This document shows, one piece after another, positions 1 through 8,330 of a stretch of 64,000 nucleotides of DNA (positions within the stretch are counted from its first letter, which is position 1; every line of letters starts with the position of its first letter). Below the pieces are notes generated by a model. The model saw only the letters and a list, made by a program, of their open reading frames with translations. It ran no database searches and had not been told where the DNA came from. The translations under genes and the position numbers were made by a program. This DNA is from Methylococcaceae bacterium. Lineage in GTDB: Bacteria; Pseudomonadota; Gammaproteobacteria; Methylococcales; Methylomonadaceae. The stretch is taken from the NCBI GenBank assembly GCA_021647585.1, contig JAKIUK010000006.1:22293-86292 (forward strand), read 5' to 3'.

Positions 1-62
1 TACAATAGTGGCTAAATACTATATAATGAAACGATACATAAACTACTTTTAAAGTCCCCATT

Positions 63-224
63 ATGAAAATAAAAGCTTCAGTTAAAAACGAACAACTAAA
101 AGCTCGTATTATTCGTTCAATAGCAAGTTCTACAGCTATAGAAACAGGGCAGTCCATCAAATCATTAGAAACTACATTAAAATCTAAAAGCAGTAAATTC
201 CAACACTTGTCACTAGCAAATTAA
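63..224 (+). CDS. small ORF, 53 aa, possible Fic antitoxin
   Basis: This is an open frame of 53 codons from ATG to TAA, preceded by a TATAAT-like box at about 23-28 but with no clear ribosome binding site. The product is basic and serine-rich. It contains an S-T-A-I-E-T-G stretch that loosely resembles the (S/T)xxxE(G/N) inhibitory motif of VbhA-type Fic antitoxins. It converges on, and overlaps by four bases, the 3' end of a broken Fic gene, which is not the usual antitoxin arrangement. The antitoxin idea is inference only, and the frame may not be translated. Confidence 0.28.
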   Translation: MKIKASVKNEQLKARIIRSIASSTAIETGQSIKSLETTLKSKSSKFQHLSLAN

Positions 225-827
225 TTAGCCTCTACTGCTCGCCTAACCAAACCTATCATAGGTTGATAGTTCATACTCATCCCTGCTTGAATAGCAGAAA
301 AATAAGTGTCTTTATCCTGATCCCAGCAACTATAATCTAAAGGCTGAAACTCTGCTTGCAGAGCCATTACATCCGCCAATAAACGTGACAATCGCCCATT
401 TCCTTCTCGAAATGGATGAATCAATATGGATAACTGCAATAGCCTCAATTAATTGGGCCTCATTAAATCCAGTACATGGTGTAAATTTATTAAGATATTC
501 CAGCTCAAATTCTTCCAATAGTCTAGGAATTTGAGCCGCAACTGAAAAATGAAAATCACCTTTACTCATATTGACTGAGCGCTCTTCTCCAGCCCAGTCA
601 TAAATATTACCCAGCCATTTACGATGCCACGTTTTAATATCTGCTACTTGAATAAGCTTCGGTGAAAAATTCTTAAGCAATACCTCTTCATAGAGTTTTT
701 CTAATAAAAATAGCTCAGCTTCATTCATCTCTTCAAGGTCAACCAACCCTAATTTGTTGGCTAAAACCAAATTATTAGATCCAGGCTGATACAGTCCTTG
801 TGAACCGCTTACTTGATACTTTGGCAT
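221..827 (-). pseudogene. Fic family AMP-transferase, frameshifted
   Basis: The N-terminal part starts at 827 with MPKYQVSG and reads through a Fic-domain sequence (DWAGEERSVNMSKGDFHF, then an EAIAVIH stretch). The catalytic motif HPFREGNGR and the C-terminal part continue only in a second frame that runs to 221. The break lies at about 420-436. Because VIH is followed almost at once by LIHPFREGNGR, a few codons seem lost as well as the frame, so this looks like a small deletion of roughly 8-11 bases rather than one miscalled base. Fic proteins transfer AMP to target proteins and often act as toxins. The gene lies 11 bases downstream of a DUF6088 (AbiEi-like) gene and was probably cotranscribed with it. 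As read, the active site would not be made in frame. Confidence 0.8.
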
Positions 828-838
828 TACACTTCAAG

Positions 839-1447
839 CTATTCTGTTTCCACAAAAATCTGTTTAATCTGCTCATAAACCCAGCTAGTCATGTACTGGG
901 TATCTTTTAGAATCGCTGAATATTTTTCTTTAGGGAAATAAGCTAATATTTTTTGCTTTTCAGACAAACTAATACTTTGTTGTCCTCTAGTTTTTAAAGC
1001 TTGTACCAACAAAGCACTTTCAGACAACTTCAACCCCATATCTTTAGGCGCTGTTTTCTTAAAGCTCAACTCAACACCATCAATTTGATAAGTTCTACTA
1101 TCTCCATTAGAAAGATAAAGATATCGAGCAGGCACCTGTGTAGATAAACCGAGTATATTTAAGGCTGTATTACCTGATACTTGAATAGTCCAGCCAAATT
1201 TACGAGCTAGTGCCTGAGCCACCTTATCTATATCTGGGCTTAACTGTTGCTCTAATAAACGACTATATTTTGGATAATCATAAATACCTCGCATAACTCT
1301 ACGGATACGCTGGCTTTTAGTTAAACGGCTTAATGCCTTATCAATGGCATCGGCACTACCAAGGTCAACAAAGTCATTCTTGAAGAATGACCAACCCATA
1401 CCTTTACCATAAATACGACTTATAACTTTATCTTCAATAGCTTGCAT
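839..1447 (-). CDS. DUF6088 family protein (AbiEi-type antitoxin)
   Basis: The product is 202 aa and starts MQAIEDKVISRIYGKGMGW. An N-terminal winged-helix region contains SRLTKSQRIRRVMRGIYDYP, the hallmark of the DUF6088/AbiEi family of transcriptional autorepressor-antitoxins of type IV toxin-antitoxin systems. The rest matches the family in length and in its SGNTALNILGLSTQVPARY core. The usual AbiEii nucleotidyltransferase partner is absent and a broken Fic gene follows instead. A perfect 15-bp inverted repeat just upstream of the start codon is a candidate binding site. The family call is firm. Its partnership with Fic is inferred from 11-bp spacing. Confidence 0.75.
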   Translation of the reverse strand: MQAIEDKVISRIYGKGMGWSFFKNDFVDLGSADAIDKALSRLTKSQRIRRVMRGIYDYPKYSRLLEQQLSPDIDKVAQALARKFGWTIQVSGNTALNILGLSTQVPARYLYLSNGDSRTYQIDGVELSFKKTAPKDMGLKLSESALLVQALKTRGQQSISLSEKQKILAYFPKEKYSAILKDTQYMTSWVYEQIKQIFVETE

Positions 1448-1462
1448 TAATATAAAAAAATA

Positions 1463-1500
1463 ATTTTGTCAGAAAAATAATAGTCTTTTTCTGACAAAAT
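1463..1500. promoter_or_regulatory. perfect 15-bp inverted repeat upstream of the AbiEi-like gene
   Basis: The arms at 1463-1477 and 1486-1500 are exact complements separated by 8 bases, and the inner arm ends 16 bases before the DUF6088 start codon. AbiEi proteins are known to repress their own promoter by binding inverted repeats, so this is a candidate operator. The hairpin is flanked by T- and A-rich stretches and lies about 110 bases downstream of the DUF4411 gene, so a terminator role is the alternative. Confidence 0.45.
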
Positions 1501-1611
1501 AGCAATATACGCAATATGAATTGCTACTCTATTACAAGAGTGCGTAGAAGAATTGTATTGAGTCTATCCATATTTTGATTTTACTGATGCCCCGTATTAT
1601 TGGTAGCCACA

Positions 1612-2109
1612 TTAAACAGCCTTTAATACAAACTGAGCTTGAAGTTCTTGTAATAACTGAAAAGTTGAACGATAGCCCACACCAAATACCTCGCATATAT
1701 TGGGTATTTTTATATCTTTACTATTTTCTGGTACTTTCTTCTCATGCGTCACTAACTCTGCACCTGTAGTACATGCTTTGGCAATCAACCAGGGATCTGC
1801 TTTATTTAAAAAATTATCAACTTTAACAGAGTTCTTGTTTTCCAAATCATAAACATATTGAACAATTTCAACATACTTTTCTTGTGTTGCGTTATCGGCA
1901 ACTGAGACAAATTGCTCTTTCCTATCCTTCACCCAATCAGTTAAATCATCACCATAGTCGGTCAATTCATCATAGACACTTTTAATACTTGCTATATGCC
2001 CTTTGGAATACTGTAGATCCAGCCAGTGCCAATAAGCTGGACAAAATGTCATATCGTAATAAAAATTTTTCGCCTGAATATAAGTATTAGAATCTAGAAG
2101 ATACTTCAA
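1612..2109 (-). CDS. DUF4411 family PIN-like protein (toxin candidate)
   Basis: The product is 165 aa. It begins MKYLLDSNTYIQAKN and carries PIN-like acidic residues D6, E48 and D105 (in KADPWLIAKA), followed by LVTHEKK, the pattern of the DUF4411 family. Such proteins are commonly encoded directly after an XRE/ImmA-IrrE gene, as here: the two genes overlap by four bases (ATGA) at 2106-2109 and are surely one operon. A nuclease-toxin role is inferred from the PIN resemblance and the pairing. No experimentally established function is known to me. Confidence 0.7.
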   Translation of the reverse strand: MKYLLDSNTYIQAKNFYYDMTFCPAYWHWLDLQYSKGHIASIKSVYDELTDYGDDLTDWVKDRKEQFVSVADNATQEKYVEIVQYVYDLENKNSVKVDNFLNKADPWLIAKACTTGAELVTHEKKVPENSKDIKIPNICEVFGVGYRSTFQLLQELQAQFVLKAV

Positions 2110-3248
2110 ACACCCAACTCCTTTGCAAATTTGACAATATTATTCGGCTTCATTTTCAAAATATGTCCCGCATCTCGTAGTAAAATACGTCCACTTAATG
2201 CTTCAGCCACAATGGCACGAGAAAAACGTTCACTCAATTGACTTTTACGCGTGAGGTAATAAGTCGGTCCACCAGCCTGTTTAGGACGATTAATATAATC
2301 CTGCTTAAGCTTATTTGTATAACGAATATACGCAGTTCCCTCAATCAAATCCAAAGTTAATGCCCTACGTACTAGCACCCATTCACTCACATGGAAAAAA
2401 GATTTTAAGGGAGGTAAATTATCTTGCCAGTTATCACATTCCCGCCATCGACTTAACATTTCATCGGCTGGAACAAGAAACTCCGCCGCAACAGCATTGC
2501 ATAAAACTTCTGCTTTTTGATCGGCTTGTACAGACATATCGGAAATCCCGCTCTGACCAATCCAGATATGCGCCAGTTCATGAATTAATGTAAAAAGTCG
2601 AGCACTCGGTACATCCGCCTGATTAATAAAAATAACAGGTGCTACCTCATCAAAAATAGCAAAACCACGAAACTCATCAACAGATAAAGGTTTACTATGA
2701 TGGCCTAAATCACCTTGCCGCATCACCAAAATACCAAGTGCTTCAATTTTCTTAATAAGCAACCTTAAAAAGTATTCCCAACTGCCTTTACGTTGACTAT
2801 TCCGCATATTTAGTTGACTACGCATATCAGCAACAATATCGGCAACAGGGCTTTCAAGGTTAAATTGTTTGCCAAACTTGATTTGTGTAAAACCCTGAGC
2901 AATACAATAATCCTTATACCACTGCTGTTGTTCCTGAATATTTGCAATGATTTTGCGTAACTCAGCACTCGCGACATAAATACCTTGGTTTTCTATGGTG
3001 CGTAAATCAGGAATAGGTAGTGGTTCATCATGAAAATGATTTAAAAACAAATACGCAAAAGGAATAAGCAATCGATCCGCCAATTTTTGCGCCTGTTTAA
3101 AAGTAATTTTGTCTTTACCGCTTTCCCAACCCAGCAGTTTTTCATCGGTTATATTCAGCTTTTTTGCAAGCACAGAAATATCCAGTTGAGCGCGTTCACG
3201 CGCCCAACGAATATTTTCGGGTTTAATCTGTGCATATTCAGTAGCCAT
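2106..3248 (-). CDS. XRE-HTH / ImmA-IrrE metallopeptidase (antitoxin-regulator)
   Basis: The product is 380 aa. An XRE-type helix-turn-helix lies at about residues 18-62 (LAKKLNITDEKLLGWESGK). A zinc-metallopeptidase domain of the ImmA/IrrE family follows, with the HExxH motif HELAH at 223-227. It is the upstream partner of the DUF4411 gene, overlapping it by four bases. HTH-ImmA proteins act as protease-regulators or antitoxins in phage, ICE and toxin-antitoxin settings. Here the most economical reading is the regulatory half of a two-gene toxin-antitoxin module sitting next to restriction genes. Confidence 0.8.
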   Translation of the reverse strand: MATEYAQIKPENIRWARERAQLDISVLAKKLNITDEKLLGWESGKDKITFKQAQKLADRLLIPFAYLFLNHFHDEPLPIPDLRTIENQGIYVASAELRKIIANIQEQQQWYKDYCIAQGFTQIKFGKQFNLESPVADIVADMRSQLNMRNSQRKGSWEYFLRLLIKKIEALGILVMRQGDLGHHSKPLSVDEFRGFAIFDEVAPVIFINQADVPSARLFTLIHELAHIWIGQSGISDMSVQADQKAEVLCNAVAAEFLVPADEMLSRWRECDNWQDNLPPLKSFFHVSEWVLVRRALTLDLIEGTAYIRYTNKLKQDYINRPKQAGGPTYYLTRKSQLSERFSRAIVAEALSGRILLRDAGHILKMKPNNIVKFAKELGV

Positions 3249-3331
3249 AAAGAAATATTAGCATTCAAAAACAACCAACACAATCATTCATGCGTTGATG
3301 CAAAAAAATGCGACACAACGTTGGGTATAAA

Positions 3332-3424
3332 TGATGCGTTTCCTATCGTCAACACATCCTATAGCTCAAATTATTGATAATTACCCTATTCAAGATAGGA
3401 TGTGTTGAGGCACGAAACGCATCA
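3332..3424. repeat. REP-like inverted pair upstream of hsdS region
   Basis: A copy of TGATGCGTTTC...CAACACATCCTA at 3332-3361 faces its inverse TAGGATGTGTTGAG...GAAACGCATCA at 3396-3424. A further direct copy of the second, differing at one base in 29, lies at 3973-4001, and a half copy (ACACATCCTA) is at about 4067-4077. The copies bracket the RAYT transposase gene at 3430-3960. That is the standard arrangement of REP sequences with their RAYT. Confidence 0.7.
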
Positions 3425-3429
3425 AGCCA

Positions 3430-3960
3430 TTATTCGCCGCCATCAATCTCAAAATCACCACAATGCCCCCAGTTTTCAGGATAAACACCCACCGCCACAT
3501 ACCGATTAAAACTTGAATGTGTCCAGTCACTCACACATTTTACCCAGCCATGCTTAACGGGGTTCCAATGAATATAATCCACATGGGTATTAAAATCATC
3601 TTGATTAATCATCAAATGCGCCCAAAAGCGTCGTTGCCAAATGCCTCGTTCTTTACGTTTAATCCGACTTTGAGAAATAGCTTCGCCTTTGGAAATACCG
3701 CGAGAAAAATAGCTTTTAATCAAACGCCAACGCATTGAGTAATCAGTATCGCCATCAGGCAATGTCCATATACAATGCAGATGTTCAGGCATAATCACAA
3801 TCGCATTGATGATAAAAGGGTGACATTGTTTGACATAACGAAACGATTGACGCAATAAATCAATTTCATCAACCAACAATGAATTATTGGTGCGTTGAGC
3901 CAGGTTAACCGTAAAGAACCACGTTGCCCCATCCACATACAAGCGCCGATAATTGGTCAT
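3430..3960 (-). CDS. REP-associated tyrosine transposase (RAYT, Y1 family)
   Basis: The product is 176 aa, starting MTNYRRLYVDGATWFFTVNL. It has the metal-binding HLH motif in MPEHLHCIW and the candidate nucleophilic tyrosine in VDYIHWNPVKHGW, the signature of IS200/IS605-like Y1 transposases that mobilise REP sequences. The length is normal for the family and the frame is intact. REP-like sequences lie on both sides within 40 bases. RAYT genes are usually single-copy and domesticated. This one sits between the toxin-antitoxin pair and hsdS, possibly where hsdR would be expected. Confidence 0.9.
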   Translation of the reverse strand: MTNYRRLYVDGATWFFTVNLAQRTNNSLLVDEIDLLRQSFRYVKQCHPFIINAIVIMPEHLHCIWTLPDGDTDYSMRWRLIKSYFSRGISKGEAISQSRIKRKERGIWQRRFWAHLMINQDDFNTHVDYIHWNPVKHGWVKCVSDWTHSSFNRYVAVGVYPENWGHCGDFEIDGGE

Positions 3961-3972
3961 TTTTCACCTCCA

Positions 3973-4001
3973 TAGGATGTGTTGAGGTACGAAACGCATC
4001 A
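3973..4001. repeat. REP-like copy downstream of the RAYT
   Basis: This 29-base copy matches 3396-3424 except at one position, and it lies 12 bases upstream of the RAYT start codon. The two direct copies and the inverted one at 3332-3361 form the REP set of this transposase. Confidence 0.7.
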
Positions 4002-4086
4002 CCCACCCCTCAACCAAAACCATACCGATTATTTGACAATAATTACCCAAAAATGGATATTTTCATACACATCCTATAAAGTCTTT

Positions 4087-5409
4087 TTAAATTAATCGGG
4101 TTTTACCTGTGAGTAGTTCTTGCATCATGCCTTGTTTGATTTGTTGGGTTTTACTTAATTGGTTTTCTATTCTTTCTATTTCTTTATCTATATCAGATAA
4201 AATGGTTGCGATAGCCGTTTGCTCTTTTTTATCATTTGGAATTGTTATCCGAAAGTTTTCAATACGCCCTAAAGCTAATTTAGGTTGTGCCCCAACTGTC
4301 ATTTGAGAACAAATATCATTTTGAATTCTTACACTCATTAACGAATAAAGAAGAAAATATTTGTCACATTTTATATTAGTAATTTTATTTGCATTTTCTG
4401 TTAAATTTGCACCATCAAGCACTTTTGGCACAATACCAATAACTCCCAAAGTTCCTGCTACGCTTATAAAAATATCAGAACTATTAATTTTATAGTTTTT
4501 TATTATAGGAGCCACATCATTTGGCACATACTTGATATTAGATAAGTCTACCCCTCCAAAAAACATATCAGCAACACGAATATAAGGGTAGCTTGTACGT
4601 GAATTTTGTAATCCCATCCCTTTTGGTAATCTCTTTCCACCTCTAACATTTCCAAGCTCTGATATTAAACAAACCTCCCAATCTTCAGGAATCTCGCCCA
4701 GTTCTGTTTGTTTGTAGCCTTTTCCTTCACCAAAACCAGGCAAGCGTTTTTTGCCTGTTAGCAATTGTTGCATGGTGGCGGTTTTGATTGCTTGTTTTTT
4801 TGTGATGAGTTTTTCTAATGAGGTGATTAAGGCATCGACATCGGATAAGGCTTTTGCTATAACTTCTTGCTCTATAATAGGAGGAAAAGCACAACGGAGT
4901 TCCATTAAAGAGGCTTTATTAAGTTTAAAACGACCAGCCCCTTGTCTAGTTAAATTTACAGAAATATCTCTATGTCTAAAAAAATAAAAAAACCATTTAG
5001 TAGAATTCTTCACTCCTTTAACTAAATGAGCATGATTATTGACATTAAATTTCCCTGTAGCTAATTGAGTCTGAGACATAGTTTCATATTTAAGAAAATG
5101 ATCACCATCTTCTCCAATTAATGCATATTCCCCTTCAATTCTATATTCATTAATAAAATCCTGAATTTTTGTCGGACCATAGTAAGGGTAAATACCTGAC
5201 ATGTTTTTTCTTACATCACGACTTATAGGTAACCTTAATGAATTGCATATTACATATTCATCACCTACACAACTCACTTTCCAATCTTCAGGAATCACCC
5301 CAACCTCAGTTAACTTGTATCCATCAGGACAAAAAGCCTCTTCTAAATCGGCCTGCTTCTCTTTACCATTAGTTAAATACTTAGCCTGAGTTTCTTTAAC
5401 CATCACCAT
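4087..5409 (-). CDS. hsdS: type I restriction enzyme specificity subunit HsdS
   Basis: The product is 440 aa with the usual two-fold architecture. Target recognition domain 1 starts after GVIPEDWKV. A conserved spacer contains LEKLITKKQAIKTATMQQLL. The second recognition domain starts at LGEIPEDWEV, and a matching C-terminal helix contains KTQQIKQGMMQELLTGKTRL. HsdS sets the DNA sequence recognised by the methylase (M2S) and restriction (R2M2S) complexes. Its start overlaps the end of hsdM by seven bases, so the two are co-translated. No hsdR is found in the window. A REP/RAYT unit follows directly downstream. Confidence 0.93.
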   Translation of the reverse strand: MVMVKETQAKYLTNGKEKQADLEEAFCPDGYKLTEVGVIPEDWKVSCVGDEYVICNSLRLPISRDVRKNMSGIYPYYGPTKIQDFINEYRIEGEYALIGEDGDHFLKYETMSQTQLATGKFNVNNHAHLVKGVKNSTKWFFYFFRHRDISVNLTRQGAGRFKLNKASLMELRCAFPPIIEQEVIAKALSDVDALITSLEKLITKKQAIKTATMQQLLTGKKRLPGFGEGKGYKQTELGEIPEDWEVCLISELGNVRGGKRLPKGMGLQNSRTSYPYIRVADMFFGGVDLSNIKYVPNDVAPIIKNYKINSSDIFISVAGTLGVIGIVPKVLDGANLTENANKITNIKCDKYFLLYSLMSVRIQNDICSQMTVGAQPKLALGRIENFRITIPNDKKEQTAIATILSDIDKEIERIENQLSKTQQIKQGMMQELLTGKTRLI

Positions 5410-7838
5410 ACCAAGCCCATCCGCTTTAAATGCGCATCCACCCTAGTCGATAACGCACTCACTTCTTCCGTAATTTGTGGCAAGGGTTCAGCATACCGTT
5501 CTTCCAAGGTTTTAACCCGATTGGCTAATTGTTGAGTAACACGCTCAATCTCTGCCTGAATATTGTTTTCTAATAGCGCAAACCATTTATCATCCACCAC
5601 CAGCGTTTTTATTTCTTCTTCCGTCAAGGTAGGGTATTTGGCAAACACCTGTTTATCCAGTTTTTCCTGCGCGTCTTTTACGGCTTTCTTGACTTTGGCC
5701 TCTGCCTCAATCCATTGTTTACACTGATTTAATACGCCAATCTCATCCGCATCTATCGCAAGTTTTAATCGTGCTGCAACACTGGCTTTGCTTATTTTCC
5801 CTGCATCCGTTTGTGCATCGACTAATAAACCTTCTTCGCCATTATGTTCTTCTATAAAACTTTCCAGCGTCTGAGTGGAACTGGCTAACTTTTCGTGTAG
5901 TTCATCAAGTGCAGTTTGTTCAGCCTGAAAATATCGATTGACCAATAAAACAGGTGGAATAAGCTCGGCTTTGTATTTGGCTTTATTGATGATCAAATCA
6001 GGCGACTCTTTCAATTTCTCACCTTTTTTGGCGACTAATTCACGCAATTGTTTACCTGCCGCCCAGCCATCCTGAGTTAATACATAAACATCATCCTGCA
6101 TCAGCTCTTCCCAGTAATCCATCAGGATTTGATAAATGTCGTATTTGCTGAGTAAATCCGCTTCGGCATAGTCGTTTAATAAACTTTCTGACAGCCGATC
6201 AATCAGTGCTTTCGGTTTATCGCCAATGGCTATGTCTTTCAATTGGGTTTGTTGCTGCCATTGTTTAAAAATCGCCAGGGCTTTTGTTGCAAAAGCTTTA
6301 AATTCCGGGTGTTCAAGAAGGGTGGTTTTAACCTGTTGCGGATCAACTAGAGAATCACTATAGCCTGCTCTTGCTGTTTTGAATAATGTAGCTCGCAGTG
6401 TAGGAAACACCTGCCAATAGGCATCCAAGGCATCAATATCTGCATTGGGAATACCGCCTGATAAATGAGCGCTTAAATCATGTAAGTCTTCGGGTTCGCT
6501 GGCATCAATATAGCGTGGGATATTGAGATTGTAATCATTATCCGCAATTTCACTAAAGCTGACCATGCGACTATATCGCTTGAGTTTCGTGTGCTTGGTA
6601 AATACATCGACTATTTTATGAATATCCTGACTACGCAAACGGTTTTTGTTACCGTCTTTGATAAAACCTTTACTGGCATCCAGCATAAAAATGCCTTGCT
6701 TTTTATTATGGCTGAAGGCTCTTGCAATCGCCTGTTCTTTATCCAGCACAATAATACAGGCAGGAATCCCTGTGCCGTAAAACAGGTTGGCTGGTAAACC
6801 GATAATGCCTTTGATATAACCCTGACGAATTAACTTTTCACGAATACGCGCTTCGGCATTGCCTCTAAATAATACCCCATGTGGTAAAATCACCGCGCCT
6901 TTGCCAGTGCTGTTAAGTGATTTAAGAATATGCAGTAAGAAGGCAAAATCACCATTTTTATCGGGTGGTACACCATATTCAAAGCGTTTGAATTCATCAT
7001 TAGTCAGGTTAATCCCACTACTCCATGATTTAAACGAGAATGGCGGATTAGCCACGGCAAAATCAAAGGTTTTTAGGTTACCTTGAGCATCTTTCCACTG
7101 TGGACTTGCCAGGGTATTATCCTGCCAGATTTTAGCGGTAACATTATCATGCAAAATCATGTTCATCCGCGCTAACGCAGCAGTCGCATTATCCATTTCT
7201 TGACCAAAAATGGATAAACCTCGTGGCGCTTCATCAGCCGCTTTTAATAATAATGAACCTGAGCCACAAGTCGGGTCATAAACCGTTTGTGCCTGATCGG
7301 TTTCACTGGTAATGCCTACCACTTTGGCAAGAATACGCGAAACTTCGGAGGGCGTATAAAACTGTCCTTTGCTTTTCCCTGAATCCGTTGCAAAATGACG
7401 CATTAAATATTCGTATGCGTCACCCAGTAAATCATCGCCTTCGACACGGTTAGCAGAAAAATTTAGTCCCTGGAAAATCCCGACAAGCTTGGTAAGACGA
7501 TCCACCATGTCTTTACCTTTGCCGAGCTTATCCTCATCATTAAAGTCAGCAACATCAATTACGCCTTTTAAATCATTCTCTTCCGCCAGTTTGCCGATAA
7601 TAATATTAATTTTGTCGCCAATTTCTTTATCATTTTTTAGCGTCACTAAGTCATCAAAAGCCCCCCCTTCGGGTACATCAATCATGCCATGCGGATCACC
7701 GGCATATTTATCTGACACGTATTTCATAAACAACAGTGTCAGCACATAATCCTTATATTGCGAGGCATCCATTCCACCACGGAGTTCATCACAACTGGCC
7801 CAGAGTGATGAGTATAGCTCGTTCTTTTTTATCGCCAT
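5403..7838 (-). CDS. hsdM: type I restriction-modification methyltransferase HsdM
   Basis: The product is 811 aa, longer than the common ~500-aa HsdM because it carries an extended C-terminal region rich in predicted coiled coil. The N-terminal helical domain (ELRGGMDASQYKDYVLTLLF) is followed by an N6-adenine methylase with DPTCGSG at 188-194 (SAM binding) and the catalytic NPPF at 264-267. The gene is translationally coupled to hsdS. With no hsdR in the window the system could be methylation-only, or hsdR may lie beyond the left edge past the inserted toxin-antitoxin modules. The enzyme methylates adenine in the host recognition site. Confidence 0.93.
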   Translation of the reverse strand: MAIKKNELYSSLWASCDELRGGMDASQYKDYVLTLLFMKYVSDKYAGDPHGMIDVPEGGAFDDLVTLKNDKEIGDKINIIIGKLAEENDLKGVIDVADFNDEDKLGKGKDMVDRLTKLVGIFQGLNFSANRVEGDDLLGDAYEYLMRHFATDSGKSKGQFYTPSEVSRILAKVVGITSETDQAQTVYDPTCGSGSLLLKAADEAPRGLSIFGQEMDNATAALARMNMILHDNVTAKIWQDNTLASPQWKDAQGNLKTFDFAVANPPFSFKSWSSGINLTNDEFKRFEYGVPPDKNGDFAFLLHILKSLNSTGKGAVILPHGVLFRGNAEARIREKLIRQGYIKGIIGLPANLFYGTGIPACIIVLDKEQAIARAFSHNKKQGIFMLDASKGFIKDGNKNRLRSQDIHKIVDVFTKHTKLKRYSRMVSFSEIADNDYNLNIPRYIDASEPEDLHDLSAHLSGGIPNADIDALDAYWQVFPTLRATLFKTARAGYSDSLVDPQQVKTTLLEHPEFKAFATKALAIFKQWQQQTQLKDIAIGDKPKALIDRLSESLLNDYAEADLLSKYDIYQILMDYWEELMQDDVYVLTQDGWAAGKQLRELVAKKGEKLKESPDLIINKAKYKAELIPPVLLVNRYFQAEQTALDELHEKLASSTQTLESFIEEHNGEEGLLVDAQTDAGKISKASVAARLKLAIDADEIGVLNQCKQWIEAEAKVKKAVKDAQEKLDKQVFAKYPTLTEEEIKTLVVDDKWFALLENNIQAEIERVTQQLANRVKTLEERYAEPLPQITEEVSALSTRVDAHLKRMGLVW

Positions 7839-8160
7839 TGTTCGAGATAATTCCTTTTTGTTAATTTATAGCACTATTATTAAATTTTAGCTTAGGCAAA
7901 AAATAGAACTTTATTATTTATACCTGAATCCGTGGCTTCAATGCGGATAACAGGGCGCAAGATACTGGTTTCACGGGGCTTCAAAAAAATCTTAGCTTCA
8001 CCCTTAGGTTAAGCGAGTATTTTTTTGACCGCTGTGGAATCAATAGCTTATGTTCTGTGCCGTAGTGAAGTTAAGGATTCAGGTTATACTTATGATACGA
8101 CAGAATAACGCTCCTTGTTGCTTAAATAATTTGATAAATCAACAAAACTGAGACAGACTT
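7839..8160. other. repeat-bearing gap upstream of hsdM
   Basis: I see no gene here. The interval contains the promoter side of hsdM and the first copy of a ~150-bp imperfect direct repeat, described separately. A short antitoxin-like remnant begins at 8161. Confidence 0.6.
7953..8096. repeat. dispersed hairpin repeat, copy A
   Basis: The segment beginning GGGCGC, with the core TGTGGAATCAATAGCTT, recurs at 8331-8491. A hairpin GCTTcACC/GGTtAAGC sits at 7995-8014, enclosed by runs of A and T that also pair. A shorter related segment occurs at 53244-53282. The family is not recognised by name. Confidence 0.6.
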
Positions 8161-8271
8161 ATGAACACGATGTGCTATTCAGCATTACGAAATCATTTTG
8201 CCAGTGCGATGGATAAGGTGAATTGGGAGGGTTATCTGTGTTGGCAGAAAACAAATAAAAAAACCCTCTAA
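8161..8271 (+). pseudogene. remnant of a Phd/YefM-type antitoxin
   Basis: This is a 36-codon frame starting MNTMCYSALRNHFASAMDKV. It matches the N-terminal pattern of Phd/YefM antitoxins (Y-S-x-x-R-x-x-x-x-x-x-M-x-x-V) and then runs out into unrelated residues and a stop codon. Complete YefM proteins are about 80-90 aa, so this is truncated, and no RelE/YoeB-like toxin follows. A GAGACAG sequence precedes the ATG. It lies between the two copies of the hairpin repeat, which may have caused the truncation. Confidence 0.5.
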
Positions 8272-8285
8272 AATTATTATGAAAA

Positions 8286-8307
8286 AGCCCCCCATAAACA
8301 GGGGGCT
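8286..8307 (-). terminator. GC-rich hairpin followed by T-run on the minus strand
   Basis: AGCCCCC and GGGGGCT pair across a 7-8 base loop, and on the minus strand the stem is followed by TTTTTC. This is a well-formed intrinsic terminator about 350 bases downstream of the last hox gene. It could end hox transcripts that pass the 8597-8627 palindrome. Confidence 0.5.
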
Positions 8308-8330
8308 AAAAAGTTAAGCTGCAATCAGTT

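Noticed and set aside
3332..4001. Possible CRISPR array from repeated 29-base units
   Set aside because: Units are few, in both orientations and irregularly spaced, and they bracket a RAYT. They are REP sequences. No cas genes are present.
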